Assembly: GCF_000143535.2 (NCBI RefSeq)
Contig: NC_037320.1
Span: forward strand, 496,001-560,000
Origin: Botrytis cinerea B05.10
Lineage: Eukaryota > Ascomycota > Leotiomycetes > Helotiales > Sclerotiniaceae
Direction: 5' to 3'
DNA: 64,000 nucleotides
Shown: positions 22,056 to 34,900 of the stretch, one piece after another
Position numbering within the stretch: position 1 is the first letter of the stretch
Layout of the letters: every line of letters starts with the position of its first letter
Notes under the pieces: model-generated
What the model was told of the DNA's origin: nothing
Databases searched by the model: none
The model's input: only the letters and a program-made list of their open reading frames with translations
Position numbers and translations under genes: made by a program

Positions 22056-23261
22056 TTATGATTCGGCCATTTCTTCGTCATCATCACTATCCTCCTCCCA
22101 ACCCTCTCCATCGTCTCCAAGTTCAACTTTAGCGTTTGTGACCTCCTCTCCCAACTCAGCATTCAAAATTGAAATAAGCTCCTTGGCGTGAGCACCGAGG
22201 CGCTCATCTTCATAATCTTGTTGCTCAAAGAGTCGAAGACAATGGTTTAACCACTGTTGACTTGAAATCCAAGAGACCTTCCAACTCTCTCCATCGCCGT
22301 TACTCTCTTGTTGTTTGTTCTCTCCGTTCTTTTGTTTCTCTCCCATAATATATAATCCCCAACCGCCCAAATACCAAACCTCGACACTAGTATCATCCTC
22401 ACCAACCAAGCGTTCTAGTACTTCGATGGCCTCTGTATCCATGTCCGCCTCCATCAACAATCTTGCGAGACTGACTTTCGTAGGGAAATCTGGGACGACA
22501 TCATTCTCAGGAGGCAAATCTTTCCACAAATCTAAGCTCCTCTTCAATGCTGCTTGTGCATCTTCCATTCTTGTTTGTGATATCCTGACATTTGCCAATG
22601 TCTGCCATGGTTCAGGATAATTCGGTGCGACCATAGTAGCTTCTGTGACCAATGCCTCGCATTTCTGTTCCGCATCTTCTTCCCACGATAAATCCGTCAT
22701 ATAAACTTCGACAACACCGCAGAGCGCCACGGCCAGCTTCCTCCTCTTCTCCTCTAAAGTAGCGAGCCCAGCCTCATCCAGCTTATTCTTTTCCGCCTTC
22801 TCCAACAAAACTCCAATCTGTGCCTTCAGACTAATAGCTCCCTTTTCATACCATCCAACACTATCCTCTCCACCCTCCTCACTCAACTGTGCCAGCCACA
22901 AGAACTTCTCAGCTCCACCTCCAACTTCCTCACTCAATTCTCCATCCTCATCGATTCCAGCTGCTTGCATGAAATATTGTCTCGCCGAATCGACATCTCC
23001 CAATTCTACATGAATTTCTCCCAGCAAATTTAAAACTGGCAGTGCTTCAACTGCTTGAACATCCACCAATTCCAAAGCTTTCTTCGCAAAAGGCACAGCA
23101 CCTTCAATGTCGCCTTCTTGCAAACGATTCGTTGCTTTCAGTATTAAATCCATTGGTTTTGCGGGCGGTGAAGAAGCTTTTGTAGATTTTGCGGAGGTGC
23201 GATTGAGGGCTGCTTTTTCGCTTTTGTTGTTTTTCTTATTTCCTGGCTTTGTCTTCGCCAT
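22056..23261 (-). CDS. TPR protein, Acl4-like chaperone of ribosomal protein uL4
   Basis: An intron-less gene of 401 residues. The N-terminus is basic and lysine-rich (KKNNKSEKAALN). TPR-like helix pairs follow (ATNRLQEGDIEGAVPFAKKALEL; LNLLGEIHVELGDVDSARQYF; TLANVRISQTRMEDAQAALK; LMEADMDTEAIEVLERL). The protein ends in an acidic tail (EGWEEDSDDDEEMAES). This arrangement matches Acl4, which holds newly made Rpl4 on its way into the nucleus; the acidic tail would suit a basic client. Assignment rests on domain layout and family resemblance. Confidence 0.8.
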   Translation of the reverse strand: MAKTKPGNKKNNKSEKAALNRTSAKSTKASSPPAKPMDLILKATNRLQEGDIEGAVPFAKKALELVDVQAVEALPVLNLLGEIHVELGDVDSARQYFMQAAGIDEDGELSEEVGGGAEKFLWLAQLSEEGGEDSVGWYEKGAISLKAQIGVLLEKAEKNKLDEAGLATLEEKRRKLAVALCGVVEVYMTDLSWEEDAEQKCEALVTEATMVAPNYPEPWQTLANVRISQTRMEDAQAALKRSLDLWKDLPPENDVVPDFPTKVSLARLLMEADMDTEAIEVLERLVGEDDTSVEVWYLGGWGLYIMGEKQKNGENKQQESNGDGESWKVSWISSQQWLNHCLRLFEQQDYEDERLGAHAKELISILNAELGEEVTNAKVELGDDGEGWEEDSDDDEEMAES

Positions 23262-23894
23262 CTGAAGAGTTATGAGACTGTAGAAAAAGGTTCGATGGTT
23301 GGAAGGGTGATTGATTGATGCGGAAAAAAAGTTTCTGGGGAATGGGCAGAAAACAACTTTTTTTCTGACGATAAGCTAGTCGATAACGCTAATCCTCGAA
23401 CCTGCCCCGCCAAATTCCATCATAGGTACCTAGGATTTTCGACATTCTCGACAACCTGAAGATTGTGATTTTGGAGGGTTGGATTTGAAAATCATTCTTG
23501 ATCTGTTACCATAGTCCAGAGTTTCTCTGTCTATAGTTGAGAAAGCATGAGACGATATAAAGTGATTATTTCATGTGATTCTGTCAATAGTACGTAAACC
23601 GATGTCTCCTAAGCAGGCTTGCCTTACCACACTACTAGTAGTGGCCATACTCTCTAGCTTCGATTATCACCAGTACTCTTTAGACGTCACAAAATAAGCC
23701 TTGTGCTATTAAAGTTTTACATTATCATTATACCAGCAGCTTTGCGGCATCTGGAATTGATGTACGGCCGTCGCCACGAAATTTCTAAGACCAGACCCAA
23801 GCGATTGTAGGTGTGCCGGTGCAGCATATACAAAGATTCATCCAAACGCCTATTAATTTCTCCTTTCCGGAAAATCCACACTCATCATCACGCC
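23262..23894. other. Intergenic, no gene seen
   Basis: Holds the promoter of the ACL4-like gene and the 3' end of the next minus-strand gene. No reading frame of interest. Confidence 0.45.
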
Positions 23895-24783
23895 CTAGCG
23901 AACCTCATCTATCTCGACCTTTGGAGTGGTGTTGCTTGGCTTCGGGATATTCCCAAGCTCTTCTCCTGTACCACTTTGACCACGCTTTCTGCCTGGCATG
24001 TGGAATGATGGGAGTGCTTCATCGCCGAATTTCGAAAAAAACCCCTTCTTTTTGACTTGCTTGGCGGGGTCATTGGCCCCATCGTTTAGCCCTACATCTT
24101 CGAATCCTTCTTCGGCCGTTGGTGGCTGTCTATTGAATCGTCTATCACCAATTGCAGATCGCTGAATCCGAGGTAGTCTTGCTGAATCAAGACTTTGTCG
24201 TCCAGCGTGTCCGTCGATGGGGCTTATGGGCGATCTAGCTGAGATATCCTTGCAGAGATCAGAGACCTACTTGCGTCACGATGATGGGAAGTCTAAACTT
24301 ACAAATGATCTTCTGTATGAATCAAACGATTCTCTTGAGATTGGGAAAGGATCAATCTCATCATTCGAGGTCGTTCGGGTATTAATTGAGGTTGCAGAAA
24401 GATTGCTCTTGCTGCGAGGCCAGAAGCTCTTCTTTTCCGGCGGGGAGGGCTTTGGGAATAGTTAGTTATATTGGCATGTCGTGAGTTTGCCCATACTTAC
24501 AGGTAGATACACGCCACTATCATTTACAACTACAATTGTCCCGTTAGCCAAGGTTTACCATTGCTTCCGGGCGACCCTGGTTGCATCTAAGCAAAGGCAT
24601 CATACCACTCATTTTATACTCTGGAGGTTCTTCGCTTTTCACCGTTTTGATACTCATCGATGATGCTCGAGAAGCTTGCGTGGAAACTCGTTCGAAGGAA
24701 GGGCGGGGAGAAACATTCTGGTCTTGAGATGGCTGCAACCCAGCATCCTGTTTCCTTGCAAATGGATTTCGAATAATCGGCAT
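23895..24783 (-). CDS. Conserved-looking fungal protein of unknown function, four exons
   Basis: Exons 24783-24606, 24529-24501, 24449-24303 and 24248-23895 sum to 236 codons. All junctions agree in frame (donors GTATGA, GTAAGT, GTAAGT; acceptors TGTAG, AAAG, CAAG). Exon 2 is only 29 nt, so the gene is easily missed. The start is MPIIRNPFARKQDAG. The rest is largely disordered and rich in Ser, Arg and Pro (RPSFERVSTQASRASS; ESFDSYRRSF; RSPISPIDGHAGRQS), with a basic/aromatic patch KKKGFFSKFGDEALPSF near the end. It looks like a phosphoregulated intracellular protein. I do not recognise a named family. Confidence 0.7.
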
Positions 24784-25385
24784 GTTTGGGTCTTGTGTAA
24801 TGAATAACAGAATTGAGCGATTACGAGATATAAATCAATTGTCTTTGGAGCTCAGGCTTGGAAACGAAGTGGGCTGGGGAATCTGAACCATTCGAGGACT
24901 GAACTTTAATACTCGAGAGTTTAGCATTGACGTCTTCGTTGCAAGAATTGGTTGATTGGATGTTTATCTGGGAAACGATTTTTCCCTAAGCCACTCGGAC
25001 GCTCAGTGCTCCGTTTTCTGGGCTGATCACGAGAGAGGGTCGGTCCCCATTGTTTGTATTGATCTCTTGTTGGCCGAACCGAGGTCGATCATTCCAAGGC
25101 ATTGTCGATAATTTGGAATAATACCCTACCGTATATGACAAAGATTTGGGTGAAGAGAGTTGGGTTTCATTGTAGATAGATGTGGAAAGTTGGAATTATC
25201 TAAGGTTTTATCAAGATACCGACGACAGTATGACATTGACTACAAGGCGTATAAATGTATCTACTCGGGCCCTAACCTTCGGGATGAGATCTAAAATTGT
25301 ATGACGTATCGCTAGCTGCCACCAACGATAATTTCAACGAGATTTCAAAAAGGCGATACAAATGGACATTGTACAACATGAATCG
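24784..25385. other. Intergenic with one short exon-like ORF
   Basis: 5' flank of the four-exon gene. A 38-codon minus-strand frame at 25102-24986 begins MPWNDRPRFGQQEINTNN and looks protein-like, but I could not connect it to any neighbour. Confidence 0.35.
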
Positions 25386-27120
25386 CACTTTTTGCTGCGA
25401 TTCGCATATCCTCAACAGCTGAAACAGCATTCCATTTCAAATAAACCGGCAGTTATAATCGTGATTCCCCCCTTGCTTCTCGTACCGAGCCATGCAGCGG
25501 GAATGTCTTTGATAGATGAGTAGTTGACAGCAAAATTTCCTCGAGCAACTCTGTTGAACATATGACACGTATGGTCAAGGAAGCCGAGGAGCTGAAAGAA
25601 TTTCAGTGTTTCCAGCACCAAGTCTTGAGTATCGTGACTCTTCTGATTTCTTCCCTCCTAGATCTTTTATGGTACCTGGCAGTCTGGAAACACTGATCTG
25701 CTGCGGTTGTCAGATCAAGGGTCCATAATTTCGAACACTTCTCGAAGCTCCCACTAAAATCAAGGACCCATCCTTCCGATTTTTTATTTTGTCAACAATC
25801 TTTCCTTCTCTCGCGATGGCACAAACTCCTTTCAATTGATCTGTTAAGAGTACTTGGCAAACGTTTGAGGCGCTCTCGGCATGACAAGCAATAAACAAAA
25901 TGGAGGTTCAAATACAGACACGAACATCTAAAGTCGAAAGGGAAAAGCTTGTGCTTTAAGCTCAACTTCTCTCCATTTTGCCCGGCCTCCGAGTTGTGTG
26001 ATGATCACCAACATGGAGATATATTCAACAGATCATGGCACCACTCCTATTGTGCTCCCTGTGTCACTGGACTACAGAAGCAAAAGCTAGCCAAACCTTT
26101 TGTCTAGAATAGCCTAATGGGCAAATTCTTTCAACGGCGACTTCTGATTGATGAGCATCAGGCCTGCCTACATGATATGCATCTAGTAGAAAGAAGCAAA
26201 CAGATATCTCAGCCAACCCCGTCTTGCCGGTGTTATGCGCGTTTTCAATATGCATATCTCCCCCAAAATAAATTTTCTTTTTTGTTAGAGATGCTCCCAG
26301 TCACTGAGACCTGCAGGCACAGACAAGGTTTTGAGAAACTCAAAATGTGACGGTATTCATGTGTGCGTTCCATTGAACCTCGTATTTGTATATCAAGTTC
26401 CATCCTCATTCCAATTGTTGGAGACTTGTCTTCAAATGTTAGAAAAGTCTTCTGATCTATCCCTGAGAACCAAGGGGTTCCTCTCTCATCACTCGTTTTC
26501 GTGAATATTACTCTAAAATAAACACTTGGGTTGCTTTCCAGTTTCTGGAGTTGTACAGCTTTTCGAGGGTCCTTCGGAATAAGTTCTACCATTTCAAAGA
26601 GGTGTGTAGGTACGCATGCATGATTGTAGCACCACAAATTTCCGAATATTCAGATTGGATATACCACGTTGTTTCGAAGTCCCAAAGTGTGGTATAACCT
26701 GCAGGCTTCCGAAGAGCCAGCACACAAGGAAATCATATGTCAAAAGCTTTCCTGGTGTTCTTCTCACGGGTGAAAGAGTAGAAAACATTCACTTTTTCAC
26801 CGACCTTCCCAAAGCGACTGCCTTTCTTTCTTGGAGTAACAACCACAACATCAACCACATGCAAAACAAATTACTTTGATCAACGTTGGACACTCACCTA
26901 AATCTGAATACTATATTCACTCCCTTTCACCAAACATTTATCCTATCGGTCGCAAGGTTTCCAAGCCTCTCCGTTTGAGTAGCACCAGCCATACTACGTT
27001 TGTTTCCATTTCCAACATTGGGAATTTGAAGAGAGGCTTAGCAGCGAGAACGAGAGGTACTGTTAAATTCACAATCGCGGCTAATCGCTTTGAATGATTA
27101 AAAGACTTTTGATACGACAA
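25386..27120 (-). pseudogene. Broken protein-coding region of unknown family
   Basis: Several minus-strand blocks have good protein composition but lie in different frames or are interrupted. They include a block near 26850-26600 (KGSRFGKVGEKVNVFYSFT, then an in-frame TGA, then YTTLWDFETTWYIQSEYSE) and one at 26600-26300 (VELIPKDPRKAVQLQKLES; GTPWFSGIDQKTFLTFEDK; MRMELDIQIRGSMER). Others are at 26240-26060 (AHNTGKTGLAEISVCFFLL) and about 25900-25700 (LKGVCAIAREGKIVDKIKN). A few intron-like boundaries exist, but no complete chain of exons holds together. I read this as one decayed gene, or two; a multi-intron gene that I failed to splice is possible. Family unrecognised. Confidence 0.35.
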
Positions 27121-27459
27121 TCATTTCGAGAGTACCTCTTGCTGGGAATACATCTCAAACGGTCAAGAACTTCTTGGATGGAAATCATTCTTGCCTAATC
27201 AGAGAAAACTTCATGAGATCGTGACTTCCAAATCTGGCGACAGCAAATTCACGGACATACAAAAATTTCTCAGCCGCCTCTTTTCATTTCCTCCAACTCA
27301 TACTACGATATTCACCTTCCACACAGGCTTTTCAGAGTCGGCAAAAGCTCTCTGCTTGGAGGAAGCATTTGCTTTGGATCAAATTCGACAAGAAGACTTC
27401 CAAACGCCATTTGAGATTATTTTACAGAATTCAAATAAACCCAAAAAAACATTTTCAAT

Positions 27460-28786
27460 ATGGCAATATCATTCTTCGTTTCCTGGCAGTTGTGGGAAAA
27501 GATGACATTTGTAAGCTCTCTCCATCTCACCTGTGTGCGTATAATCCACTAATCTACATTAGGTTTTGGGGTGTGCTATTGTGGCAGTTTTTTGCGCGGG
27601 ATATATCAAGTTATTATGGACAAACAGAATAGTTGCTAGACAAGAAATTATCGATGAGGAAAAGCGCATGAAGATTCAAGAATTACGACAAAGTGGTCAA
27701 TTTGTCGAACCCATGAAGGGCGTCGATATCCCCTTTGGAGTTCGTGCCATTCAAAGTGGTATTCAAGTGGATGGAATATGGATATCTGGAGCCAACACTC
27801 CTGTGCCTAGCATCAAACTTCAGCGCCATTCATCTTTTGAACTTTCTTCTCCAAATTCAAACTCCAACGCACACGCATCTCCCGATAGTTACAATCATCC
27901 CACACCTCCCAAAGCCGGTCAACCAAACTTCCGATATAGCGAATCTGCAGTACTCTCAAGCCACAGAAGTATTAGTGATGATGATACTCTTATCACCGAT
28001 CCTCGTAGTTCATCTCGCCAACGAGCAACCTACAAGCCAACAAAGTCGTCTCAATTACGTTTTGGGACAGTCGGAGAACATCAATATGATGAAGAAACAC
28101 TTGGTCATCTCGTAGGAAATTCAGAAAATGGTAGAGTTTATACTCATAAACCTCGAGGAGGTCATCGATCAGATGCATCAATCTCACTATCACTCTCCGA
28201 TGCTGCCGCCGCTGCTGATAATGAACGCTCATCTGGTACTTCTGATGATTCTGATGAAACTTTTTCTCGTGTTAGACATCCACAACCGAATCGACCTTTC
28301 AATTATCCTACCCGAACTCCTTCTCCAGAAGTCTTGACTCCCGCATTTCCATCATTCTCTCACCAACCAACAACTAAAGGCAAGGGTCAATATTCTTCAA
28401 TTCCTCTTTTCACAGAGGACGATGAAATGGATCCATTTGCATCGCCTCATCTACGTGGTATGGATAGAGGACATGGACCTAACATTCAGCCGGTTGAAGA
28501 TCAACGCTATACTGATAACACCATCGAGTCTCGGGCCCCGCTTCTTAAGAGTCGCTCTCCATCTTCGCAATTCATACCTGGAGAACTTCATCAGAATAAG
28601 ACAATTAGGAAGGTCAACTCTGGTTTCGAGATTTTGCCTGCAGGCACCTTCGGTACTCAACCAGTTGTAGATATCAAAGGAAAAGGTGTTAATCGTCATG
28701 AGAGTTGGAATGTCAATCACTCTGATTCACTTGCACCACTACACCCAAACAAGCTACAGAAAAAGACAAGATTTTCAGTGGTTTGA
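27460..28786 (+). CDS. Single-pass membrane protein with long disordered tail
   Basis: Exon 1 (27460-27510, MAISFFVSWQLWEKMTF) is joined in phase 0 to exon 2 (27563-28786) over a GTAAGC...CATTAG intron, giving about 424 residues. One hydrophobic segment (about residues 16-36, VLGCAIVAVFCAGYI) is followed by a basic/charged stretch (RQEIIDEEKRMKIQELR). The long tail is rich in Ser, Pro and Asn, with acidic Ser clusters (SSGTSDDSDETF). Ends with basic KLQKKTRFSVV. It probably anchors in an internal or plasma membrane with a cytoplasmic tail. No named family recognised. Confidence 0.7.
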
Positions 28787-30341
28787 ATGGTGACCAAAAA
28801 AATAGAGTGAAGTAGTTGGAAGAGATGTTGATAAGATTTGACTCAAAGATTTCACGAATGAACGATAAGTAATGGAGTAATGGGCGTGCAGAGCAATTCA
28901 AGCATCATTGGCGTTAGATATTACTGGGATGGTGTTATATCAAATTTGGCTGGTGGGGATTAGAATCGCTTTCAACATTTCATAGCTGAAAATCAACGGT
29001 GTCTGAAGGGAATGGGGAAAATGGTGCATTTGATTTGTGAGGAGGGAAATTTGGAAAGGAAAATGAATCATATTGCTTAGGTAGTCTAGCTTAATGAGTA
29101 ACGATGAGATGTATAACGATAGATGGTAACTACATATTCAAATCCTTTTTTCGTTCATGTGGGTTTGCAATTCTTCCCTACCGATCTCGAAATAGGGATT
29201 TTAGTGCTTGTATTTTATTCGAACCCTTACCCTCCCTTCTGCACTCCAGGTTCGAACAGGACCAAGCGAGCATAAACACGGTTCTATACAGCATAATCAA
29301 CAGTCCTGTATTAGCACTCTCAACTTGAACAACTTTCTACCTCGCCAACAATAGCACTCTCTCCAAATCTTTACCCTCACTACACTCCTCGGGTGACGAA
29401 TCAAAGGACTAGGACAATAACAATGATCTTTTTTCTATTCTTACTCGACTTACAATTGCAACACTGGAGTTTTCATATATGGATACTGCTGCTACGAGGT
29501 GTAACACAGATGTGTTGGATGTAGACGCCGAATGTTCGAACAATGATTCTTGGGCAAGTTTTTGTTATTAGAAAGGGGATAGGGTGTGATGTTGTTGAGT
29601 GTGTTTAGATTACATTAGATTGAGATGTTGAGATTTGAGAGGGGCTTCTCGTGCATATTTGAAGGGTACGGGGACTCGAAAAATTGAGTGCATAGAGCGC
29701 ATTTGATGGGGAGTCGTAGGGGTTTGATAATTCGAATCGAGAGCTTGCGTTGAAGAGGGTCAGGATGCTAATTGTATTCAAGAATGTATATATTCAAGTT
29801 GCATTTCCGCTGGGGACTTTCATAGATACGAAGGATGCTTATTAGATGCTGAACTACATACTGCTATAGTAGCTGTGGAATAATTTTTCAAAAGTATATC
29901 GTCATTAATGTTAGTAATTTTCTTATTAGAGTCGATCTTCAAATTCAGAGATTTGATTCCGTGTTACTATCATGCAAACGGGATTCCTGAATGAAGGATT
30001 ATATCTATTTTATAGGTAACTTGAGAAGAATTGTAAGGGCGGATCAACCTAGAGAGGCAGTTGGGTATGAGAATAAGGAGAACCTAACTTCAGAAGTTAC
30101 CGAGAGGAGTCGAAGAGCTCATAACATCCAGAGTTAGCCGATGACTAATACAAATGTAATCATGTGAAATCGTGATTTTGGCTAATCTTCGGGTGCACGT
30201 CAACAACGCGTTCATTCCTTCCAAGAGTTAATCTTCACATTTTCAACAACATAAAATCACACTCGATACTTTCATTTCAATCCGTTCATTCTGGGAATTA
30301 CCAAACTAATTTTATTGTACTTCAAACATCTCGCTCATAAA
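28787..30341. other. Long intergenic region upstream of RAD51
   Basis: About 1.55 kb with no supportable gene. GGTTCGAA-type sequences near 29220-29260 resemble a Pol III B box, but no tRNA fold is visible. It includes the 3' UTR of the membrane protein gene and the RAD51 promoter. Confidence 0.45.
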
Positions 30342-31497
30342 ATGACTTCGGAAGAAATCGAAGCTTCTCAATCTGGGGACGATGGAGGAATGGGAGGTCC
30401 TGGTGCACCAACGCCACTCTCTGCCTTGGAGGTAAGCCATTTCTTCCCCTTCAGTTCGCACGTTTCCTAATTACCATGTCAGGGCGTCGCAGGTCTAACT
30501 AAGAGAGATATTCAAATGATCGTAGATGGTGGTTACAATACTGTAGAGTCTGTCGCATACACGCCGCGGCGAATTCTAGAACAAATCAAGGGTATCTCTG
30601 AGCAGAAGGCCACAAAGATTCTTACGGAAGGTCAGCTATACATGATGACTTGGAATTTCTTGCAGGCTTACTGACATCTCAATAGCATCGAAACTGGTCC
30701 CCATGGGTTTCACAACCGCCACTGAAATGCATCAACGAAGAAGCGAATTGATATCTATTACGACTGGTTCCAAGCAATTAGATACACTTCTGGCAGGAGG
30801 AGTGGAAACCGGATCTGTTACCGAAATATTTGGAGAGTTCCGTACTGGAAAGAGTCAAATTTGCCATACTCTAGCAGTTACCTGTCAACTGCCATTTGAT
30901 ATGGGTGGCGGAGAAGGCAAATGTCTGTATATCGATACGGAAGGCACGTTTCGTCCTGTGCGTTTACTTGCGGTAGCCAATCGATACGGTCTATCCGGAG
31001 AAGAAGTTTTGGACAATGTTGCATATGCAAGAGCCTACAACTCCGATCATCAGTTGCAACTTCTTAATCAAGCAGCACAAATGATGTGCGAAACCCGATT
31101 CTCCCTACTAATCGTTGACAGTGCCACTGCACTATACCGCACAGATTTCACAGGTAGAGGTGAATTATCCTCTCGTCAAATGCATCTAGCAAAATTCATG
31201 CGCATGCTTCAACGTCTAGCCGATGAATTTGGTATCGCTGTGGTAATCACAAATCAAGTTGTTGCACAAGTTGATGGAGGACCAAGTGCCATGTTCAATC
31301 CAGACCCCAAGAAACCTATCGGAGGTAATATTATTGCACATGCAAGTACCACTAGATTAAGTCTCAAGAAGGGTCGTGGAGAAACTAGAATTTGCAAGAT
31401 CTATGATAGTCCTTGTTTACCAGAGAGCGATTGTCTTTTCGCTATCAATGAAGATGGTATCGGAGATCCAAGTCCAAAAGATCTTGAGAAGGATTAG
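30342..31497 (+). CDS. RAD51: DNA recombinase Rad51
   Basis: Exons 30342-30431, 30483-30630 and 30686-31497 give about 349 residues, the normal Rad51 size. The N-terminal helix-hairpin-helix domain reads [18 protein letters not shown]...[15 protein letters not shown]. The Walker A box is GEFRTGKS at residues 129-136, with Walker [26 protein letters not shown] and [15 protein letters not shown] cover the L2 and ATP-cap regions. The protein forms filaments on single-stranded DNA and drives homologous strand exchange in meiosis and repair. All key residues are present, so it should be active. Confidence 0.97.
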
Positions 31498-31914
31498 AGG
31501 GGGGTTTTATTGGCGTAGATGCATCATGATTTTATGTGGTTCTCATGGTTATTTGATTTTCTTTGCGCTTTAGCTGGCATGGAGGGCATGGTAGCGGTCA
31601 TGGGTGACAAATGGAGCTTATAGGGTGAACTTGGGAGGAATCATTTTCATTATTGTGAAACCTTTACAAATGGAATTGTTTGTATTTAGTAATTCAGTAG
31701 CACATAGCAATTTCTATAGTATACCTTCCGGGTAATAACATCTACTTTGATACGAAGTTTGCATGAAGTGAAAGCTTACAATAAAATATGTACAATAGCT
31801 GGGAAAGCGCGCTAGCGGCCGCCTACCTAAAAAGTGAAGCTCGCCGCGATCTCTGGAAAGAACCGCGTCAAAACAAAGCATGCGCCAACCTCTTAACACG
31901 CACCAAAACTCTTC
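31498..31914. other. Intergenic between RAD51 and the nucleoporin gene
   Basis: About 420 bp between same-strand genes. It holds the RAD51 3' UTR and the nucleoporin promoter. No gene seen. Confidence 0.45.
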
Positions 31915-34900
31915 ATGAGACTAGCGATTGATGGGGATAAGATGGCTGATAAGGGACATTTCTATTCCTATAAGGAGATACGACTAAACCTCGATTCATC
32001 CATTCAAAATTCTACAATTGCGATTCGTTTACCTGCCCATGGCACTCCAGCCTCAAGAATAATACAAAAGCGACCTCATATTACAGAATCACCTATTGCA
32101 GAGGATGAAAAAACATTCAAACAAAAATACTTAGCAACTGCTGGATCTATCTACCATCGCACACAAGATGTCTTTCCTCGAAGTTATTTATGGAGAGTGT
32201 TGGAGGATGGAAAGGTGCTGTCAGTTCAAGCGGTCGATGTATCGAAACAGCAAAACACGACAGATGCACATCTTACCTTGAGATTACAATTTCCAAGTGC
32301 TATTAAGCCCGGGTGCATTGCTTTTGCAGATTGCAAGGAACACGACTATGTCAGCGCATTTGTTTTGACGGAAACACATCACCTTTATACTTTGAGACTT
32401 TGGCCAGATTTCTTCCGCAATCCTACGAGCACAGAGAACAATGTTGGAAATTGGTGCAAGTCATATATATCATCGGTATTCAGCTTCAAGAAGCCGCATA
32501 GGATGGTTGCGCTTAGTGCGAATGAGTTATTAATCTCTAATTTTGATGGGGGACTTCTAAAGTTAGACAGAAAATCTGGTGGAGATGGTATGTCGAAGCT
32601 ACTTTCTGGAAATGATGTGGCTAACTGACAGGTAAAATAGGCTCCGAGTGGAAAGAACTACATTACAATCCAGGTGGATGGAGAGATGGGCTAAAGGCCT
32701 TGATGCCTTTCCAAGGAAGCAACACTATTCGATACGGAAACAGCAACATTGAATTATCCGCAGTTACTTCCATATCTTCACCATCAGTTAGCATCGATGG
32801 GCAATCATACGCTTTCACGGTATCTTTGGACCACAATCTTCGAATTTGGAACTTATCTACTGGACGAATCGCATACGTCGGTGATATTCTCGGCCAGGAA
32901 ATAGATCCAAAAAACCCTAGAAAATCCGTGATCGACCCTTCATATTCACAATTGGTCAAGGTTTATGGCCATAACAATGAAAGCGCTCTATGCGTTACAT
33001 ACTCTCCAATTGGCGAAGGACAATTCAAATTTTGGCATGTTACTCCGGCCGCGCAAAGTGGAGATCTCGTCGTATCAGATTCTTTCCCCAATAACACCTT
33101 GGTCCCTCAAGCGCCTACTTTAGACCTCTGGACTATGGCAGATTTTTCGGTCATTCCGGATAGAACAAGAAACTCCTTGAGTTTGTGGACTTTGTGGAAA
33201 AACAATACAACATATCGAGTTCAAAAGCTTTACTTTGGAAGTGGTGGTGAAGAGGAAGTTGAACAATCTTGGGATGAGGGCTGGGAAGCTATGGTGAGCG
33301 AAAGTTTGTCTCAAATGCCCATACCTACCATCTACCCCGGCGATGCTTTAGATTCAACCGACAAATGGTTAGCGTACATACTATATCCTGGTAAATTCAC
33401 CCATGCAACCATCGAGACCGGATTGGCCATCTATGAGAGAGGTCTAGGAGCATCGAGAGATACATCGCGGAGATTTGCACCTTTACCTGAACGTTTATGT
33501 TCAAGTATTGCAACTACTGCCACATTAGGTAGAGCATCAGACGGAGGCATCGACTTCGAACAATTTCGCCTTGCCACTGATGCACAATGGAGGCGATTCT
33601 ATCGACTGCTCGTTGAGTTGGACAAACAAAGAGGTGAAGCCTTATCTTTAACTATTGACCCTATGGGAGAGATGCCTTGGGTTGTATCAGCGGATGGAAT
33701 ATCAGCAGTCCGAGGTTGTAGCGAGTTAGAACGGATATGGCATAACCCTGAACAAAACATTGCGGGAATGGAGTATGTATCCACTCTTCTCACAGCTGGA
33801 TCTTTATTCGGCGAGGCTGTCCCAGACATTCTTTACCATGGCTTCCGCTCTGCCTTACTGGGTCAACTTTACGAGGAGCCAACTCTTCTCCCATCAGCGA
33901 GGATGAAGACTTTATATGATCATTGTGATTACTCGAATCAAATAGGTGATGAAGAGTATCATCAGCTAGTGACAAATTTGGGAGGTACATTCAGAGATGT
34001 CAATTCGCACGTGTACGAAGCTCTTCTTGAATCCATGATCACTTCTATTGGAAAGGACTCAAAGCATCCTTTACCTTTAGCCAACGCCGGTAACCGATTG
34101 ATCGTTAGAGGGGTTCAAGAGACTATTGAGTTACACAAAAGCATTTGTATTGATCAACTTCTCTTGTTAGTACTTATTGAGGTTGAAATTAACCATGGAG
34201 AAGAAGGCATCCAATTTGAGACTGGCGCGGTCTTCAATCAACTTTTGATTTTGCTCAAAAGGCTCGAACTTGTTTCTTGGTTGGGCAAAACCAAGATCGA
34301 TATACCTCTTCCTACTCGCGAAAGCTCGAAATCGTTGGATGACTCAACATCTAGTTTGTCTAGGATTCCAATATCTTATGAGACTGTCACTGTTCTAGAG
34401 GGTGTTCATAGACATCTATTCGGATTAGACAGAGCAGTATCGATGCCTACAGCCTTGACAGACTTTATTACTGAACTATGCAAACCTGATAGCAAATACG
34501 AATCTTCACCTGCTATCATTCAATGTTTCTTGTTGAAGCATAACCAGTCTGATTTAGCAATTGAATTTTCACATTTCACTGAGCATGATTCGTTCTCTAC
34601 ATATATTCAAGGAAGAGCGTATTTGGCTGCTAATGACCCACGTACAGCAGCATTGCACTTTAAGAAGGCTGCATTTGGGATGGGTAAGCTACAACTTCAG
34701 TTAATTATTTTTAGACCTTTCATAACTGACCATGATTTCTAGCATTTCCATTGTACGGCAAGCACGCAACACACAGTGCAGGCCTCCTAGACGAAACAGA
34801 AAAGAATCTTCTGAACGCAGGTCTTCCAGAATATTATTCCCATGTCGTTTCTCTATACGACAATCAGAAAATGTATTCTTTCGTTATCGATTTCTCTCGC

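Noticed and set aside
29215..29270. GGTTCGAA-type B-box sequences suggesting a tRNA
   Set aside because: No acceptor stem, anticodon arm or A box can be drawn around them on either strand.
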